Shown: positions 1 to 7,450, numbered from the stretch's first letter. The stretch: 40,580 bases of DNA from Bacteroidales bacterium (GCA_017615435.1 JAGAAF010000011.1:1-40580), one strand, 5' to 3'. Notes: generated by a model not told the origin, from the letters alone. Program-made: numbers and translations.

Positions 1-1
1 C

Positions 2-607
2 GAAGATTATATTACGTATTACAACCTTGATGTAATAATCTCTGTCGGTTATCGGGTTAAATCGAAGGATGCCACTGCTTTCCGCATTTGGGCCACTTCC
101 GTTCTCAAAGAATACCTCATAAAAGGATATGCCATTAATCCCCGCATAGAGAAACTAGAAAGAAGGGTGTCTAAAGCTGAGGAGAAGATCGATTTCTTTG
201 TTAAAACGTCATTACCTCCCGTTGAGGGAATTTTCTTCGATGGTCAAATCTACGACGCCTATGAGTTCGTCTGCGGACTCATAAAGAGTGCCAAGGTCAG
301 TATCGTTCTCATCGACAATTATGTGGATGATACTGTCTTGACTATGATGGATAAACGCGAGACAGGACTCTCGGCAACCATATACACTCAAATGATATCT
401 CCACAACTCCAACTCGATCTTGATAAGCACAACTCCCAGTACCCGCCAATTGAGGTGGTACCGTTCAACAAAGCGCACGATCGGTTCCTCATTATCGATG
501 ACAAGGTCTACCATATCGGCGCTTCGTTAAAAGACCTAGGCAAGAAGTGGTTCGCCTTCTCGTTGATGAACGACCTCACTCCCGAAGAACTTGTTTCCCG
601 GCTGTAA
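2..607 (+). CDS. RhuM-like / PLD-like fusion protein, 5' end cut by window edge
   Basis: The frame is open from base 2, so the start lies outside the window. The first part (about 2-170) reads DVIISVGYRV, then FRIWATSVLKEYLIKGYAIN, the signature of RhuM-family proteins, which are common on genomic islands and near restriction and toxin-antitoxin loci. The C-terminal part (about 215-600) resembles a phospholipase D-like half domain: a motif of the form HxR(x4)D (HDRFLIID) sits near 476-499, close to the HxK(x4)D half-site of PLD nucleases, with Arg in the Lys position. One half-site means a dimer would be needed for activity, as in Nuc-type PLD enzymes. Base composition is less GC-rich than the genes to its right. 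Its role is unknown; defence or island maintenance is inference. Confidence 0.7.
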   Translation, partial: EDYITYYNLDVIISVGYRVKSKDATAFRIWATSVLKEYLIKGYAINPRIEKLERRVSKAEEKIDFFVKTSLPPVEGIFFDGQIYDAYEFVCGLIKSAKVSIVLIDNYVDDTVLTMMDKRETGLSATIYTQMISPQLQLDLDKHNSQYPPIEVVPFNKAHDRFLIIDDKVYHIGASLKDLGKKWFAFSLMNDLTPEELVSRL

Positions 608-628
608 CGCGAAATGGTTATTAATCAC

Positions 629-636
629 TATCTTTG
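629..636 (+). promoter_or_regulatory. Promoter -7 box (TATCTTTG) for the FISUMP-like lipoprotein
   Basis: TATCTTTG matches the Bacteroidota -7 consensus TAnnTTTG, 22 bases before the ATG at 659. I see no good -33 TTG at the expected distance. Confidence 0.5.
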
Positions 637-658
637 TTGATTAGTAAACACAAAACAA

Positions 659-1498
659 ATGACTCGTTATCTAACTTTCGCGATAATGCTGGCGGCCCTG
701 GTGGCATTCGCCTTCGCTTGCACCCCGGACACCGAACAGGAGCCGGGCACGGGCATCAACACTCCCATCTACGTGACCCCGACTCCGGATCCCGACCCCG
801 ACCCGACCCCGGACCCCGATCCTACGCCGGATCCTGATCCCACGCCCGAACCGCAGGACGACGGCGCCGTGGACCTTGGGCTGAGCGTGAAATGGGCGAG
901 TTGCAACGTCGGCGCGACGAAGCCGGAGGAGTATGGCGATTACTACGCGTGGGCGGAGATCGAGCCGTACTACTCCAGCCTGGACCCTCTGACGTGGAAG
1001 GCGAGCAAACCGGACGGCTACGGCGCGGCCTCCTATCGCTGGTACGGGGACTACCCGAATGTGACGAAGTACTGCCCGGCCGGGCTGAACAACTGCTGGG
1101 CGAAGGAGGGCGATCCGGACGGCAACACCATCATCGACCCTGAAGACGATGCGGCCACGGTCACCCTCGGCAGCGCCTGGCGCATCCCCACGGAAGGGGA
1201 GTGGATGGAGCTGATCTCCGAATGCGCGTGGACCTGGACCACGCTCGAGGGCGTGAGCGGCTTCGAAATCGCCGCCACCAACGGAGCCAGCATCTTCCTT
1301 CCCGCGGCCGGTATGTTCGATGTCCACGACCTCATCGACGCAGGCTCTTACTGCGCCTACTGGACCTCCGACCTGAATACTAATCTCCCGGAGAACGCCA
1401 TCCTTCTCCATCACTACTCGGGCTACGGCTTCACCGCCTCCACCCTCCGTTACCACGGCTGCACAATCCGCCCGGTAACCGATTCTATCGCAGAATAA
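659..1498 (+). CDS. Lipoprotein with acidic Asp-Pro linker and FISUMP-like domain
   Basis: A 279-residue probable surface lipoprotein. The signal peptide ends in a lipobox with Cys21 (AFAFAC). Residues 40-66 are a linker of repeated D-P and T-P pairs. From about residue 70 comes the motif VDLGLSVKWASCNVGAT followed by GDYYAWAE, characteristic of the Fibrobacter succinogenes major paralogous (FISUMP, TIGR02145-like) domain; the end (TIRPV) fits that domain's usual finish. No catalytic residues are recognisable. The same domain ends the Big_2 lipoprotein of the tRNA island at 5037-7226. The start at 659 is chosen because it gives the lipobox at the right distance. Confidence 0.8.
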   Translation: MTRYLTFAIMLAALVAFAFACTPDTEQEPGTGINTPIYVTPTPDPDPDPTPDPDPTPDPDPTPEPQDDGAVDLGLSVKWASCNVGATKPEEYGDYYAWAEIEPYYSSLDPLTWKASKPDGYGAASYRWYGDYPNVTKYCPAGLNNCWAKEGDPDGNTIIDPEDDAATVTLGSAWRIPTEGEWMELISECAWTWTTLEGVSGFEIAATNGASIFLPAAGMFDVHDLIDAGSYCAYWTSDLNTNLPENAILLHHYSGYGFTASTLRYHGCTIRPVTDSIAE

Positions 1499-1511
1499 AC
1501 AACTTTAAGAT

Positions 1512-2198
1512 ATGAAACAAGCATTCAAAATCATCTTCGCCCTGGCTCTGATAGCCGCAGGCGTGCTGTGGATCCTAAGCATACTCGGAGTACTCACTTT
1601 AGAGTTCTCTACCAAAGGTTGGTGGGCCCTGTTCGTAATCATCCCGAGCATCTACGGCCTCTTCGTGGACAAGAACAAGGTCGGCGCGTGTATGGGAATC
1701 GGCATCGGTGTGCTGCTGCTTTTGGCGGCGCGCGACGTCATCACGTGGAAAATGATGTGGCAACTCGGCCTGGCGCTGGTGGTAATCGGCTTCGGCCTGC
1801 AGCTCCTGTTCTTCAAGAGCTGTTCCTACAAAGGGGTGTCAGAACTCAAGATAGTCAACCGCGACGGTAAAGACATTCGCCACATCGAGACCACCTTCGG
1901 AAAGCAGGAATTGTCATTCGCGGGCGAGAAGTTCGAAGGCGCGGATGTGGAGGCGTCGTTCGGCGGCCTTCTGGTGGACCTCCGCGACGCCGAAATCGTG
2001 GGCGACGCTTACATCAACCTCAATGTCGCATTCGGCGGCGCGACCATCATCGTCCCCCAGGGCATCGCGGTCAAACTCGCGACCAGCAGCGCCTTCGGCG
2101 GCGTCTCGGACAACCGCCGCACGAAAAACGATAGCGGCACCCCCTCCCTCGTCATCAACGGCAAAGTCGCCTTCGGCGGCGTGGAGATCAGGGACTAA
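1512..2198 (+). CDS. LiaF-like transmembrane protein (DUF5668 / YvqF-type)
   Basis: A 228-residue membrane protein. Residues 1-105 hold about four hydrophobic segments (AFKIIFALALIAAGVLWIL, then WWALFVIIPSIYGLF, GIGIGVLLLLAA and MWQLGLALVVIGFGLQLLFF), the arrangement of the LiaF/DUF5668 membrane domain. The C-terminal half is a small beta-rich domain with repeated FGG (ASFGGLLVDLRDAE, NVAFGGATIIVPQGI, VAFGGVEIRD), typical of the LiaF-like C-terminal domain. In Firmicutes LiaF restrains the LiaRS cell-envelope stress system; no LiaRS pair is present here, so the role in this organism is unknown. It follows the lipoprotein gene after 13 bases. Confidence 0.75.
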   Translation: MKQAFKIIFALALIAAGVLWILSILGVLTLEFSTKGWWALFVIIPSIYGLFVDKNKVGACMGIGIGVLLLLAARDVITWKMMWQLGLALVVIGFGLQLLFFKSCSYKGVSELKIVNRDGKDIRHIETTFGKQELSFAGEKFEGADVEASFGGLLVDLRDAEIVGDAYINLNVAFGGATIIVPQGIAVKLATSSAFGGVSDNRRTKNDSGTPSLVINGKVAFGGVEIRD

Positions 2199-2221
2199 TA
2201 ATCTAGGGATCTTCGCGGAGT

Positions 2222-2668
2222 ATGAAGAGAATCTTGTTCGTGTGCCACGGCAATATCTGCCGCAGTCCGATGGCGGAGTTCATCCTGAAGGCGCTGGTGA
2301 AGGCCCGTGGGGTGGAGAGTGAGTATTACATCGAGTCGGGCGCGGTGTCGTGGGAGGAAGAGGGCAACCCCATCTATCCTCCGGCAAAGCGTTGCCTGGC
2401 CCAGCACGGGATCCCATTCGACCCGGATAAGCGGGCTCGCAGGATCAGCGCGGATGACTATGGACGTTTCGACCGCATCATCTGTATGGACGCGTCCAAC
2501 CTCCGGCTGATCAGCCACATCATCCCCGCCGACCCGGAGCGCAAGATTCACCTGATGATGTCCTACGCCGGCAGCGGGCGCGACGTGGCCGATCCGTGGT
2601 ACACTGGTGATTTCGAGCAAACGTTCCAGGATCTGCTGACCGCCTGCGAGGCGATGCTTGACCAATAG
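2222..2668 (+). CDS. Low-molecular-weight protein-tyrosine phosphatase
   Basis: A 148-residue cytoplasmic phosphatase of the LMW-PTP family. The catalytic P-loop C(X5)R is at residues 8-14 (CHGNICR, then S), the nucleophile being Cys8, and the general acid Asp lies in DPWYTGDF near residue 124. Length fits the family. The enzyme removes phosphate from phosphotyrosine; bacterial members often act with tyrosine kinases in capsule or exopolysaccharide control, but no kinase is nearby. It lies 23 bases after the LiaF-like gene and 3 bases before the nitroreductase, so the three are probably co-transcribed. Confidence 0.92.
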   Translation: MKRILFVCHGNICRSPMAEFILKALVKARGVESEYYIESGAVSWEEEGNPIYPPAKRCLAQHGIPFDPDKRARRISADDYGRFDRIICMDASNLRLISHIIPADPERKIHLMMSYAGSGRDVADPWYTGDFEQTFQDLLTACEAMLDQ

Positions 2669-2671
2669 ATT

Positions 2672-3376
2672 ATGACACTGTTAGAAGCGATAGACGAGCG
2701 GCATTCCGTCCGCAGGTATATTGACCGGCCCATAGAGCCGGAAAAGGTCAGCGCGCTGCGGGATGCGATCGCGAAGATCAACAGCGCGACCGGCCTTAAC
2801 GTGCAGCTCGTTCTCGAGGAGCCGCGTGCGTTCGCTAGCGGGGTGTGGAAGTACGGGCAGTTCGCCGGCGTACGGAACTACTTCGTTATGGCCGGGCCGA
2901 AGGGGCGTGAGGCCGAAGAGGCGGTCGGTTACCACGGTGAAGCGCTGGTGCTGCTGGCGCAGACGCTCGGGCTGCGGACCTGCTGGGTCGGGCTTACCTA
3001 CACGAAGACGCCCGGAGCGTTCACCCTTCGGCCCGGCGACACGCTGCACTGCGTGATCTCGCTGGGCTACGGCGAAAACGACGGAGTGCAGCATCCGCTG
3101 AGGCCCGCGGAGGAGTTTTACGAAACTTCTGCCGGGATCGGGGCGGCGAGCGGGACCGCCGCCGCGCCGCCCGAATGGTTCCTTCGCGGAATCGAGGCCG
3201 CCCGTCTCGCTCCCACCGCCATCAACCAGCAGAAGTTTCGCTTCTCCCTCCGCGGCCCCCGTACCGTCCGCGCCGTCGCCCTCTTCTCTATGGTCGGCTA
3301 CACGCACATCGACCTCGGCATCGCCAAGCTCCACTTCGAGCTCGCCGCCGGCCGCGAGAATTTCGACTGGGAATAG
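2672..3376 (+). CDS. Nitroreductase family protein (TM1586-like)
   Basis: A 234-residue FMN-dependent nitroreductase-fold protein. The N-terminus LLEAIDERHSVRRYIDRPIE is the classic nitroreductase opening with the FMN-contacting RxSxRxY-type stretch. A second half (from about residue 165, WFLRGIEAARLAPTAINQQKF) repeats the fold in the manner of the TM1586 subfamily (PF14512), which carries both half-sites in one chain. Substrate unknown. Three bases separate it from the phosphatase gene. No clear terminator follows; a long gene-free region begins. Confidence 0.85.
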   Translation: MTLLEAIDERHSVRRYIDRPIEPEKVSALRDAIAKINSATGLNVQLVLEEPRAFASGVWKYGQFAGVRNYFVMAGPKGREAEEAVGYHGEALVLLAQTLGLRTCWVGLTYTKTPGAFTLRPGDTLHCVISLGYGENDGVQHPLRPAEEFYETSAGIGAASGTAAAPPEWFLRGIEAARLAPTAINQQKFRFSLRGPRTVRAVALFSMVGYTHIDLGIAKLHFELAAGRENFDWE

Positions 3377-3877
3377 CCGCGACTCGAGCCACGGTATTCA
3401 CTTGGGCTTGGGCGTCAGCCCGGCAGAAGAGGTCGATTTAAGGTATGCCGCCCCTAGTCGCCCGAAGCGGGCATGAATGCTCGAAGTCGAAATCCCTTCC
3501 CCGCGTCTGGAACTATAATTCTATAGAGGGCCGGAGCCGGGACTTGTGGCGAGGAGGGCGTCCAAGCCTTCCCGCCGCCCCCCTCCAGATAGCGAAGGCC
3601 CGTTTGTCTTGCCCTTCGCATTCCTCTCCCGCCCCGGCGTCAGCCCTGGTAGCCCACTCGCAAGCGAATCCGCCAAGCAGCGCCACGCACTCACACGGGA
3701 GATGTGCCTCAGACATACTTCTGGGGCGGATCGTGTTATTATGTTCGTGGCGCTGGGCTCGATTTCGGGGCTAGCGCCACGGGAGTTAGTGGCTATGGTA
3801 CTTCACAAGTGCTTTTGGACGGGTATGATGATTATAGCCTGTGGCGCTGTTTGGCGAAAAGGCGGGCAAAGATGGAT

Positions 3878-4026
3878 TTTCGCCAGGATGAAACCAGGTC
3901 AAATTGTCTACAGCATATTCTGGTGGGGTGTGACCTGGCGTCATAGGCCGATTTCGGGGTATGAAACCAGACAGAGGCCTTCAGGGGGCCTTCTGAAGGG
4001 GGTGCACTGGTTTCATCTTGGCGAAA
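3878..4026. repeat. 20-bp inverted repeat enclosing smaller hairpins
   Basis: Arms 3878-3897 (TTTCGCCAGGATGAAACCAG) and 4007-4026 pair over 20 positions with 19 Watson-Crick pairs and one G-T. The 109-base interior holds another direct copy of ATGAAACCAG at 3961-3970 and the hairpin CCTTCAG/CTGAAGG. Either strand would fold into a long stem with branches. Confidence 0.7.
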
Positions 4027-4058
4027 TGCGTGGGGAGAAGGAGATTAAGCTCGAAAAT

Positions 4059-4080
4059 GGTTCAAGTCCTCGAGGGGGAG
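4059..4080 (+). repeat. tRNA-Asn 3'-end fragment in opposite orientation
   Basis: GGTTCAAGTCCTCGAGGGGG and the following AG match the T-arm and acceptor 3' end of the tRNA-Asn at 7460-7533 with one mismatch in 22 bases, but on the + strand. It is therefore an inverted copy relative to 4171-4192. No other part of a tRNA adjoins it. Confidence 0.6.
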
Positions 4081-4135
4081 GGAGTGTCGGGGGATGTGAT
4101 ATTCACGTCTGACAGTGGCGAGCCGTGGGGGAACG

Positions 4136-4167
4136 AAAAAAGCGGACAACCTTTCGGTCGTCCGCTT
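4136..4167 (-). terminator. Rho-independent terminator, probably the original one of tRNA-Asn
   Basis: On the minus strand the arms 4156-4167 and 4140-4151 form a 12-bp stem with one mismatch (AAGCGGAC core, TTTC/GAAA loop) followed by six T (4141-4136). It sits three bases beyond the displaced tRNA-Asn 3' fragment, exactly where a tRNA terminator belongs, which indicates that this side is the ancestral chromosome. Confidence 0.8.
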
Positions 4168-4169
4168 GC

Positions 4170-4212
4170 GCTCCCCCTCGGGGACTTGAACCCAGGACCC
4201 CCTGATTAACAG
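4170..4212 (-). repeat. Attachment-site copy (displaced 3' part of tRNA-Asn), left end
   Basis: 43 bases identical, in the same orientation, to 7459-7501. The copy spans the anticodon loop to the discriminator base of tRNA-Asn. There is no 5' tRNA half beside it. This is the footprint of a tyrosine-recombinase integration in a tRNA gene. Confidence 0.88.
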
Positions 4213-4372
4213 GAAGAGGGGAAAGATAAAAGCCATCCTTTGTTAGTGGAGTATAGTCTAATGCCGTTGCCATGATCAAAGAGTCTCCTGTCGGATAGGT
4301 TATAGCACAGCCGCAAGTGATAAAACAGATAATTAAGGGAACCAGACGCTTCATAAACAATGATATTTTTAT

Positions 4373-4380
4373 CAAAGGTA
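4373..4380 (-). promoter_or_regulatory. Promoter -7 box (TACCTTTG) for the truncated lipoprotein gene
   Basis: TACCTTTG on the minus strand, 18 bases before the ATG at 4354. It implies that the truncated gene may still be transcribed. Confidence 0.45.
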
Positions 4381-4453
4381 ATTATTCCTTTTGTTCTTTG
4401 GAAATTGAAGTTTTTCTCTTTTCTGGTCGACATTAACTATCATAATCTTTTTC

Positions 4454-4461
4454 TATATTTG
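4454..4461 (+). promoter_or_regulatory. Promoter -7 box (TATATTTG), rightward into the island
   Basis: TATATTTG fits TAnnTTTG. It is divergent from the box at 4373-4380 and points to the unknown gene and the Big_2 lipoprotein. No clear -33 element. An ATG at 4493 opens a frame of only three codons. Confidence 0.45.
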
Positions 4462-4587
4462 TATCTGTCAGGCAACTGACACGAAATATTAGATGAAAGT
4501 GTAGGCTTTTATCCTTGCTCTGAAATCTGGACAATTTCTAATGCATCAGGGAAGAAGCAGTACGATCATCACCTTGTTTGGCATTTC

Positions 4588-5010
4588 GTGCTTTCTGCAC
4601 GATGCTATACTCGGTGTGGAGTATTGTTTATTGATGCAGGGAGTCCAGTCCTCGGAGCAATAAACGCCAAAGTACTCCACACTTTCGTATTATATGCCGC
4701 CATCTTTGGAGTCGGATGGATTGTAAATAACATGGGGAAAGCATTCTTAATCATTAGTATCCGACAAGGGAAAGATTTCGCTAAAGCAATTCTTCAATCA
4801 ATTAGTGATGAGAAGGATACGAGATATGTTATCCTTGAGCCATTCCCTGCCATTCAGAATGCGGCAAAAGGAATAGAATATAATGCTGATTATAGTTTGC
4901 TTTTGCCGGGGATTGGCTACTTGTTATTGGGTAAAAGTCCACTATCTCAGTGGCAAGATAATGACACTGTCACTGAATTATTATATCCCGAAGACATTGA
5001 TGAACGATAA
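4588..5010 (+). CDS. Unknown small protein, start uncertain
   Basis: I do not recognise this protein. The frame is open from about 4480 to the TAA at 5008, but no ATG is available upstream; the first usable start is GTG at 4588, giving 140 residues. One hydrophobic stretch (TFVLYAAIFGVGWIVNNMG) lies near residue 32-50, and another short one (YSLLLPGIGYLLLG) near 105-118. In-frame residues before the GTG (GFYPCSEIWTISNASG) look protein-like, and an ATG at 4493 lies in another frame with a stop after three codons, so a frameshift near 4500 that disabled the start is possible. The gene ends 27 bases before the Big_2 lipoprotein start and probably shares its transcript. Confidence 0.45.
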   Translation: MLSARCYTRCGVLFIDAGSPVLGAINAKVLHTFVLYAAIFGVGWIVNNMGKAFLIISIRQGKDFAKAILQSISDEKDTRYVILEPFPAIQNAAKGIEYNADYSLLLPGIGYLLLGKSPLSQWQDNDTVTELLYPEDIDER

Positions 5011-5036
5011 TGCACTTCCAAATTAAAAGCGTCTTT

Positions 5037-7226
5037 ATGCTGTACATAAAAAGAGTATTTCCTATTTGTGTGTGTCTATGGTTACTGTTCGCATGTAATA
5101 GCGAACCGACAGAAATAGCAGTTCAAGATGTTTATTTAAGTCAAGATCGTGCCGAAATGATTGTCGGGGAAACCGTACAACTTGAGGCGATCATCTATCC
5201 TAGTAATGCAACAGATAAAAAGATCTACTGGGCGTCTTCGAGGCAATCTGTAGCGGGCGTCAGCGATAGGGGTCATGTTACGGCCATCGAGCCGGGTGTC
5301 ACAACGGTTTCTGCCTTTGCTGGAGGGAAGAAAGCCGATTGCTTGATTACTGTCATGCCAAAAACTATTGCAGTGTCTTCGATTGTCGTGGAACCAACAT
5401 CGTTGTCTTTATTGGAGGGGGAAGAAGTAAAACTCGTAGCCATAGTAAAGCCAGATGAAGCTACCGATAAAACTGTTTATTGGTCCTCTTCTGACGACAC
5501 AATTGCATCGATAGATACAGTTGGTAAATTGGTGGCGCTACGACAAGGGGAAGCGACAATTGTCGCAAAGGCAGGAGATAAAGAGGCAAGATGTTCAGTC
5601 GCTGTCGGCAAAAAAGTGGGAATCACATCATTGGCGCTTAACAAGACATCTGTTAAGTTGGCAAGAGGCGAAACAGAAGCCCTGGAGGTAACGATTAAGC
5701 CAGACAATGCGACAAATAAGACTGTTACTTGGATTAGTCAAGCATTAAGTGTTGCTACTGTTAGTGAGAATGGCACTATTACGGCAGTAGGTAAAGGAAC
5801 CACATTAATTATTGCCAAGGCGGAAGAGATGCAGGATACTTGTTCTGTTCAAGTTATAATACCAGTAGAAGCAATTGAACTGAACCAAACAGAGTTACAA
5901 CTTGAAGAAGGAGATGATTATGTTTTTTCCGCGACAATAATGCCTAATGATGCAGATGACAAGGAGATAACATGGTCCAGCAGTGATCCGTCCGTTGCTA
6001 TTGTGGATCAAAATGGTGCTATTTCGGCGCTTAATGTAGGATCAACACAAATAACCGCAACGGTAGGGGGAAAGAGTGCTTATTGCCAAGTGGTTGTGAA
6101 TACAAAAGTAATACCGGTATCATCAGTGTCGCTCAATAAAAATACGCTTTGTCTAGAAAAAGGGTCATCAGAGAGGCTTTTAGCTGTTGTGGAGCCAGAT
6201 AACGCTTCAGATAGAGTTGTTGTATGGAGTAGCTCTAATGGCTCTGTGGCAAGTGTTGATCAATACGGAACCGTTACTGCCTTATCATGCGGAGAGACCG
6301 TTGTCATGGCTGATGCCGGTGGAAAGCGCGCGAGTTGCACTGTTACTGTAATAGTTCCTCTGCCAAACGACATTTCTTTTAATACGGGAGAAGTATCTGA
6401 TATCACACCGTTGTCTGCTACTGTAACGGGGCACTATTCTATCCCGGAGACTATTGTTGGGGTTCCTTGGCTGGCTATGATGGTGTGCGATATCAACGAG
6501 AATCCAGGGTTGAATAGTCAAATATGCATGAAGTATGCTTATTCTGGTAATATTGAATATCAATTGAGTGCTCTTAATCCAAATACTAGATATTATTATC
6601 GATCTATTCTTTATTATGACGGTTGTTATTTCTATGGCGAAATCCATTCTTTTAAGACGGCATATCTTGTCATGTCGGGTGATGTAGACTTGGGATTAAG
6701 CGTAAAATGGTCTGCGTGTAATCTGGGAGCCACTTCTACTGAGCAATTGGGGGATTATTATGCTTGGGGAGAAACAGAGCCACGAGCAGTATCGACATTT
6801 ACGGTAGAGAATTACGCGTTCTATGATTCAGTTGAAAACACTATAATATTGAACATCGGGAACAATATTTCAAAGACCAAGTATGATGCTGCACATGTAA
6901 AATTGGCAGGGAAATGGAGAATGCCCACATTAAGCGAAGTAACGGAATTATATGATAATTGTAAATGGGAAGACAAGAGATGTTATAACAAAGATGGTTA
7001 TTTAGTAACAGGCCCAAATGGGAATTTCTTGTTCATTGTTATAGCTCCATGCTCTTCCACGGCATCTTCGGTCTGGCGGTACAGCAATTTCTGGATTAGC
7101 GAAATGAGTAAGTATAAGGGATGGCCGTGTTATTTTAATTATAAGTACTTCAAAACGAACACATATATGGGCGATTATCTAGATCCATATAAAGGTTTAC
7201 CTATTCGGCCTGTTTTGGACTTTTAA
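5037..7226 (+). CDS. Five-repeat Big_2 (Ig-like) surface lipoprotein with C-terminal FISUMP-like domain
   Basis: A 729-residue lipoprotein, taking the ATG at 5037 because it places Cys20 in a lipobox (WLLFAC); a further in-frame ATG exists at 5010. Five bacterial Ig-like group 2 (Big_2) repeats of about 83 residues follow from about residue 30 to 445, each with the pattern L..G....L.A.I.P..A.DK...W.SS....A.VD..G.V.A...G...I.A.AG.K.A.C.V.V. A fibronectin-III-like stretch follows (about 450-545, LNPNTRYYYRSILYYDG), then the FISUMP-like domain (VDLGLSVKWSACNLGAT, GDYYAWGETEP, WRMPTLSEV, ending IRPVLDF). Such rod-like proteins usually project binding domains from the cell surface. It is the main cargo of the tRNA island, with AT-rich codon use unlike its neighbours. 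Confidence 0.88.
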   Translation: MLYIKRVFPICVCLWLLFACNSEPTEIAVQDVYLSQDRAEMIVGETVQLEAIIYPSNATDKKIYWASSRQSVAGVSDRGHVTAIEPGVTTVSAFAGGKKADCLITVMPKTIAVSSIVVEPTSLSLLEGEEVKLVAIVKPDEATDKTVYWSSSDDTIASIDTVGKLVALRQGEATIVAKAGDKEARCSVAVGKKVGITSLALNKTSVKLARGETEALEVTIKPDNATNKTVTWISQALSVATVSENGTITAVGKGTTLIIAKAEEMQDTCSVQVIIPVEAIELNQTELQLEEGDDYVFSATIMPNDADDKEITWSSSDPSVAIVDQNGAISALNVGSTQITATVGGKSAYCQVVVNTKVIPVSSVSLNKNTLCLEKGSSERLLAVVEPDNASDRVVVWSSSNGSVASVDQYGTVTALSCGETVVMADAGGKRASCTVTVIVPLPNDISFNTGEVSDITPLSATVTGHYSIPETIVGVPWLAMMVCDINENPGLNSQICMKYAYSGNIEYQLSALNPNTRYYYRSILYYDGCYFYGEIHSFKTAYLVMSGDVDLGLSVKWSACNLGATSTEQLGDYYAWGETEPRAVSTFTVENYAFYDSVENTIILNIGNNISKTKYDAAHVKLAGKWRMPTLSEVTELYDNCKWEDKRCYNKDGYLVTGPNGNFLFIVIAPCSSTASSVWRYSNFWISEMSKYKGWPCYFNYKYFKTNTYMGDYLDPYKGLPIRPVLDF

Positions 7227-7383
7227 TATAGACTCTTTATTCCTTGACGGACAAGCGGTTCTCAAAGAAAAACTGGTAATCCCGCTTGATGTTTTATAAC
7301 CCAGATTTGACTCCAGTTATATCTTCTTGAACGAGTAGGCTCAGTCGAATGAAACTATATAAAAGGATAGTTAAAAGAGGCTG

Positions 7384-7404
7384 AAACTGCGACAAAACTG
7401 CGAC
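7384..7404. repeat. Tandem 10-bp repeat near the island end, possible recombinase arm sites
   Basis: AAACTGCGAC occurs at 7384-7393 and again at 7395-7404, 55 bases inside the right attachment site. Short direct repeats at this place are typical of integrase or excisionase arm-binding sites. The rest of 7227-7408 holds nothing I can name. Confidence 0.35.
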
Positions 7405-7408
7405 TGGT

Positions 7409-7450
7409 AAAAAAAGAATCAGGCGCTTACGTTGCCGTAAATGCCTGATT
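7409..7450 (-). terminator. Rho-independent terminator downstream of tRNA-Asn, supplied by the island
   Basis: On the minus strand the arms AATCAGGC/GCCTGATT, with an inner TTACG/CGTAA stem and a GCAA loop (7450-7417), are followed by a run of seven T (7415-7409). It lies nine bases after the tRNA and replaces the original terminator now stranded at 4136-4167. Confidence 0.82.

Larger units (their letters stand above)
3377..4133. other. Gene-free, repeat-rich region
   Basis: About 750 bases with no credible gene: frames that stay open have no family resemblance and are crossed by inverted repeats. Contents: a hairpin with 9-bp perfect arms (CGTGGCGCT 3746-3754 with 3773-3781); an 8-bp inverted repeat GGCGAAAA/TTTTCGCC (3853-3860, 3877-3884); a 20-bp inverted repeat (3878-3897, 4007-4026); CCAGGTCA/TGACCTGG (3894-3901, 3931-3938); CCTTCAG/CTGAAGG near 3978-3999. 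Direct repeats include GATTTCGGGG (3761, 3950), GTGGCGCTG (3748, 3841), ATGAAACCAG (3888, 3961) and GGCGTCAGCCC (about 3411 and 3636). It could be a dispersed intergenic repeat, a structured RNA or the debris of earlier insertions. Confidence 0.6.
4103..4354 (-). pseudogene. Lipoprotein gene truncated at the attachment site
   Basis: The ATG at 4354 begins MKRLVPLIICFITCGCAITY, a lipoprotein signal peptide with a Cys-Gly-Cys lipobox, followed by TGDSLIMATALDYTPLTKDG. After about 47 residues the frame runs into the tRNA-derived repeat (reading VNQGVLGSS) and then out into chromosomal DNA and the tRNA terminator, so the C-terminus is not native. It resembles, from memory, the N-terminus of small Bacteroides lipoproteins of unknown function that are normally much longer. 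A -7 box (TACCTTTG) sits just upstream. I read this as a gene cut by integration or by later loss of island DNA. Confidence 0.55.

Noticed and set aside
3546..4112. A 188-codon open frame in the repeat-rich region
   Set aside because: It runs through inverted repeats and a tRNA fragment, has low-complexity Arg/Pro and no family features; neighbouring frames are equally open because of high GC.
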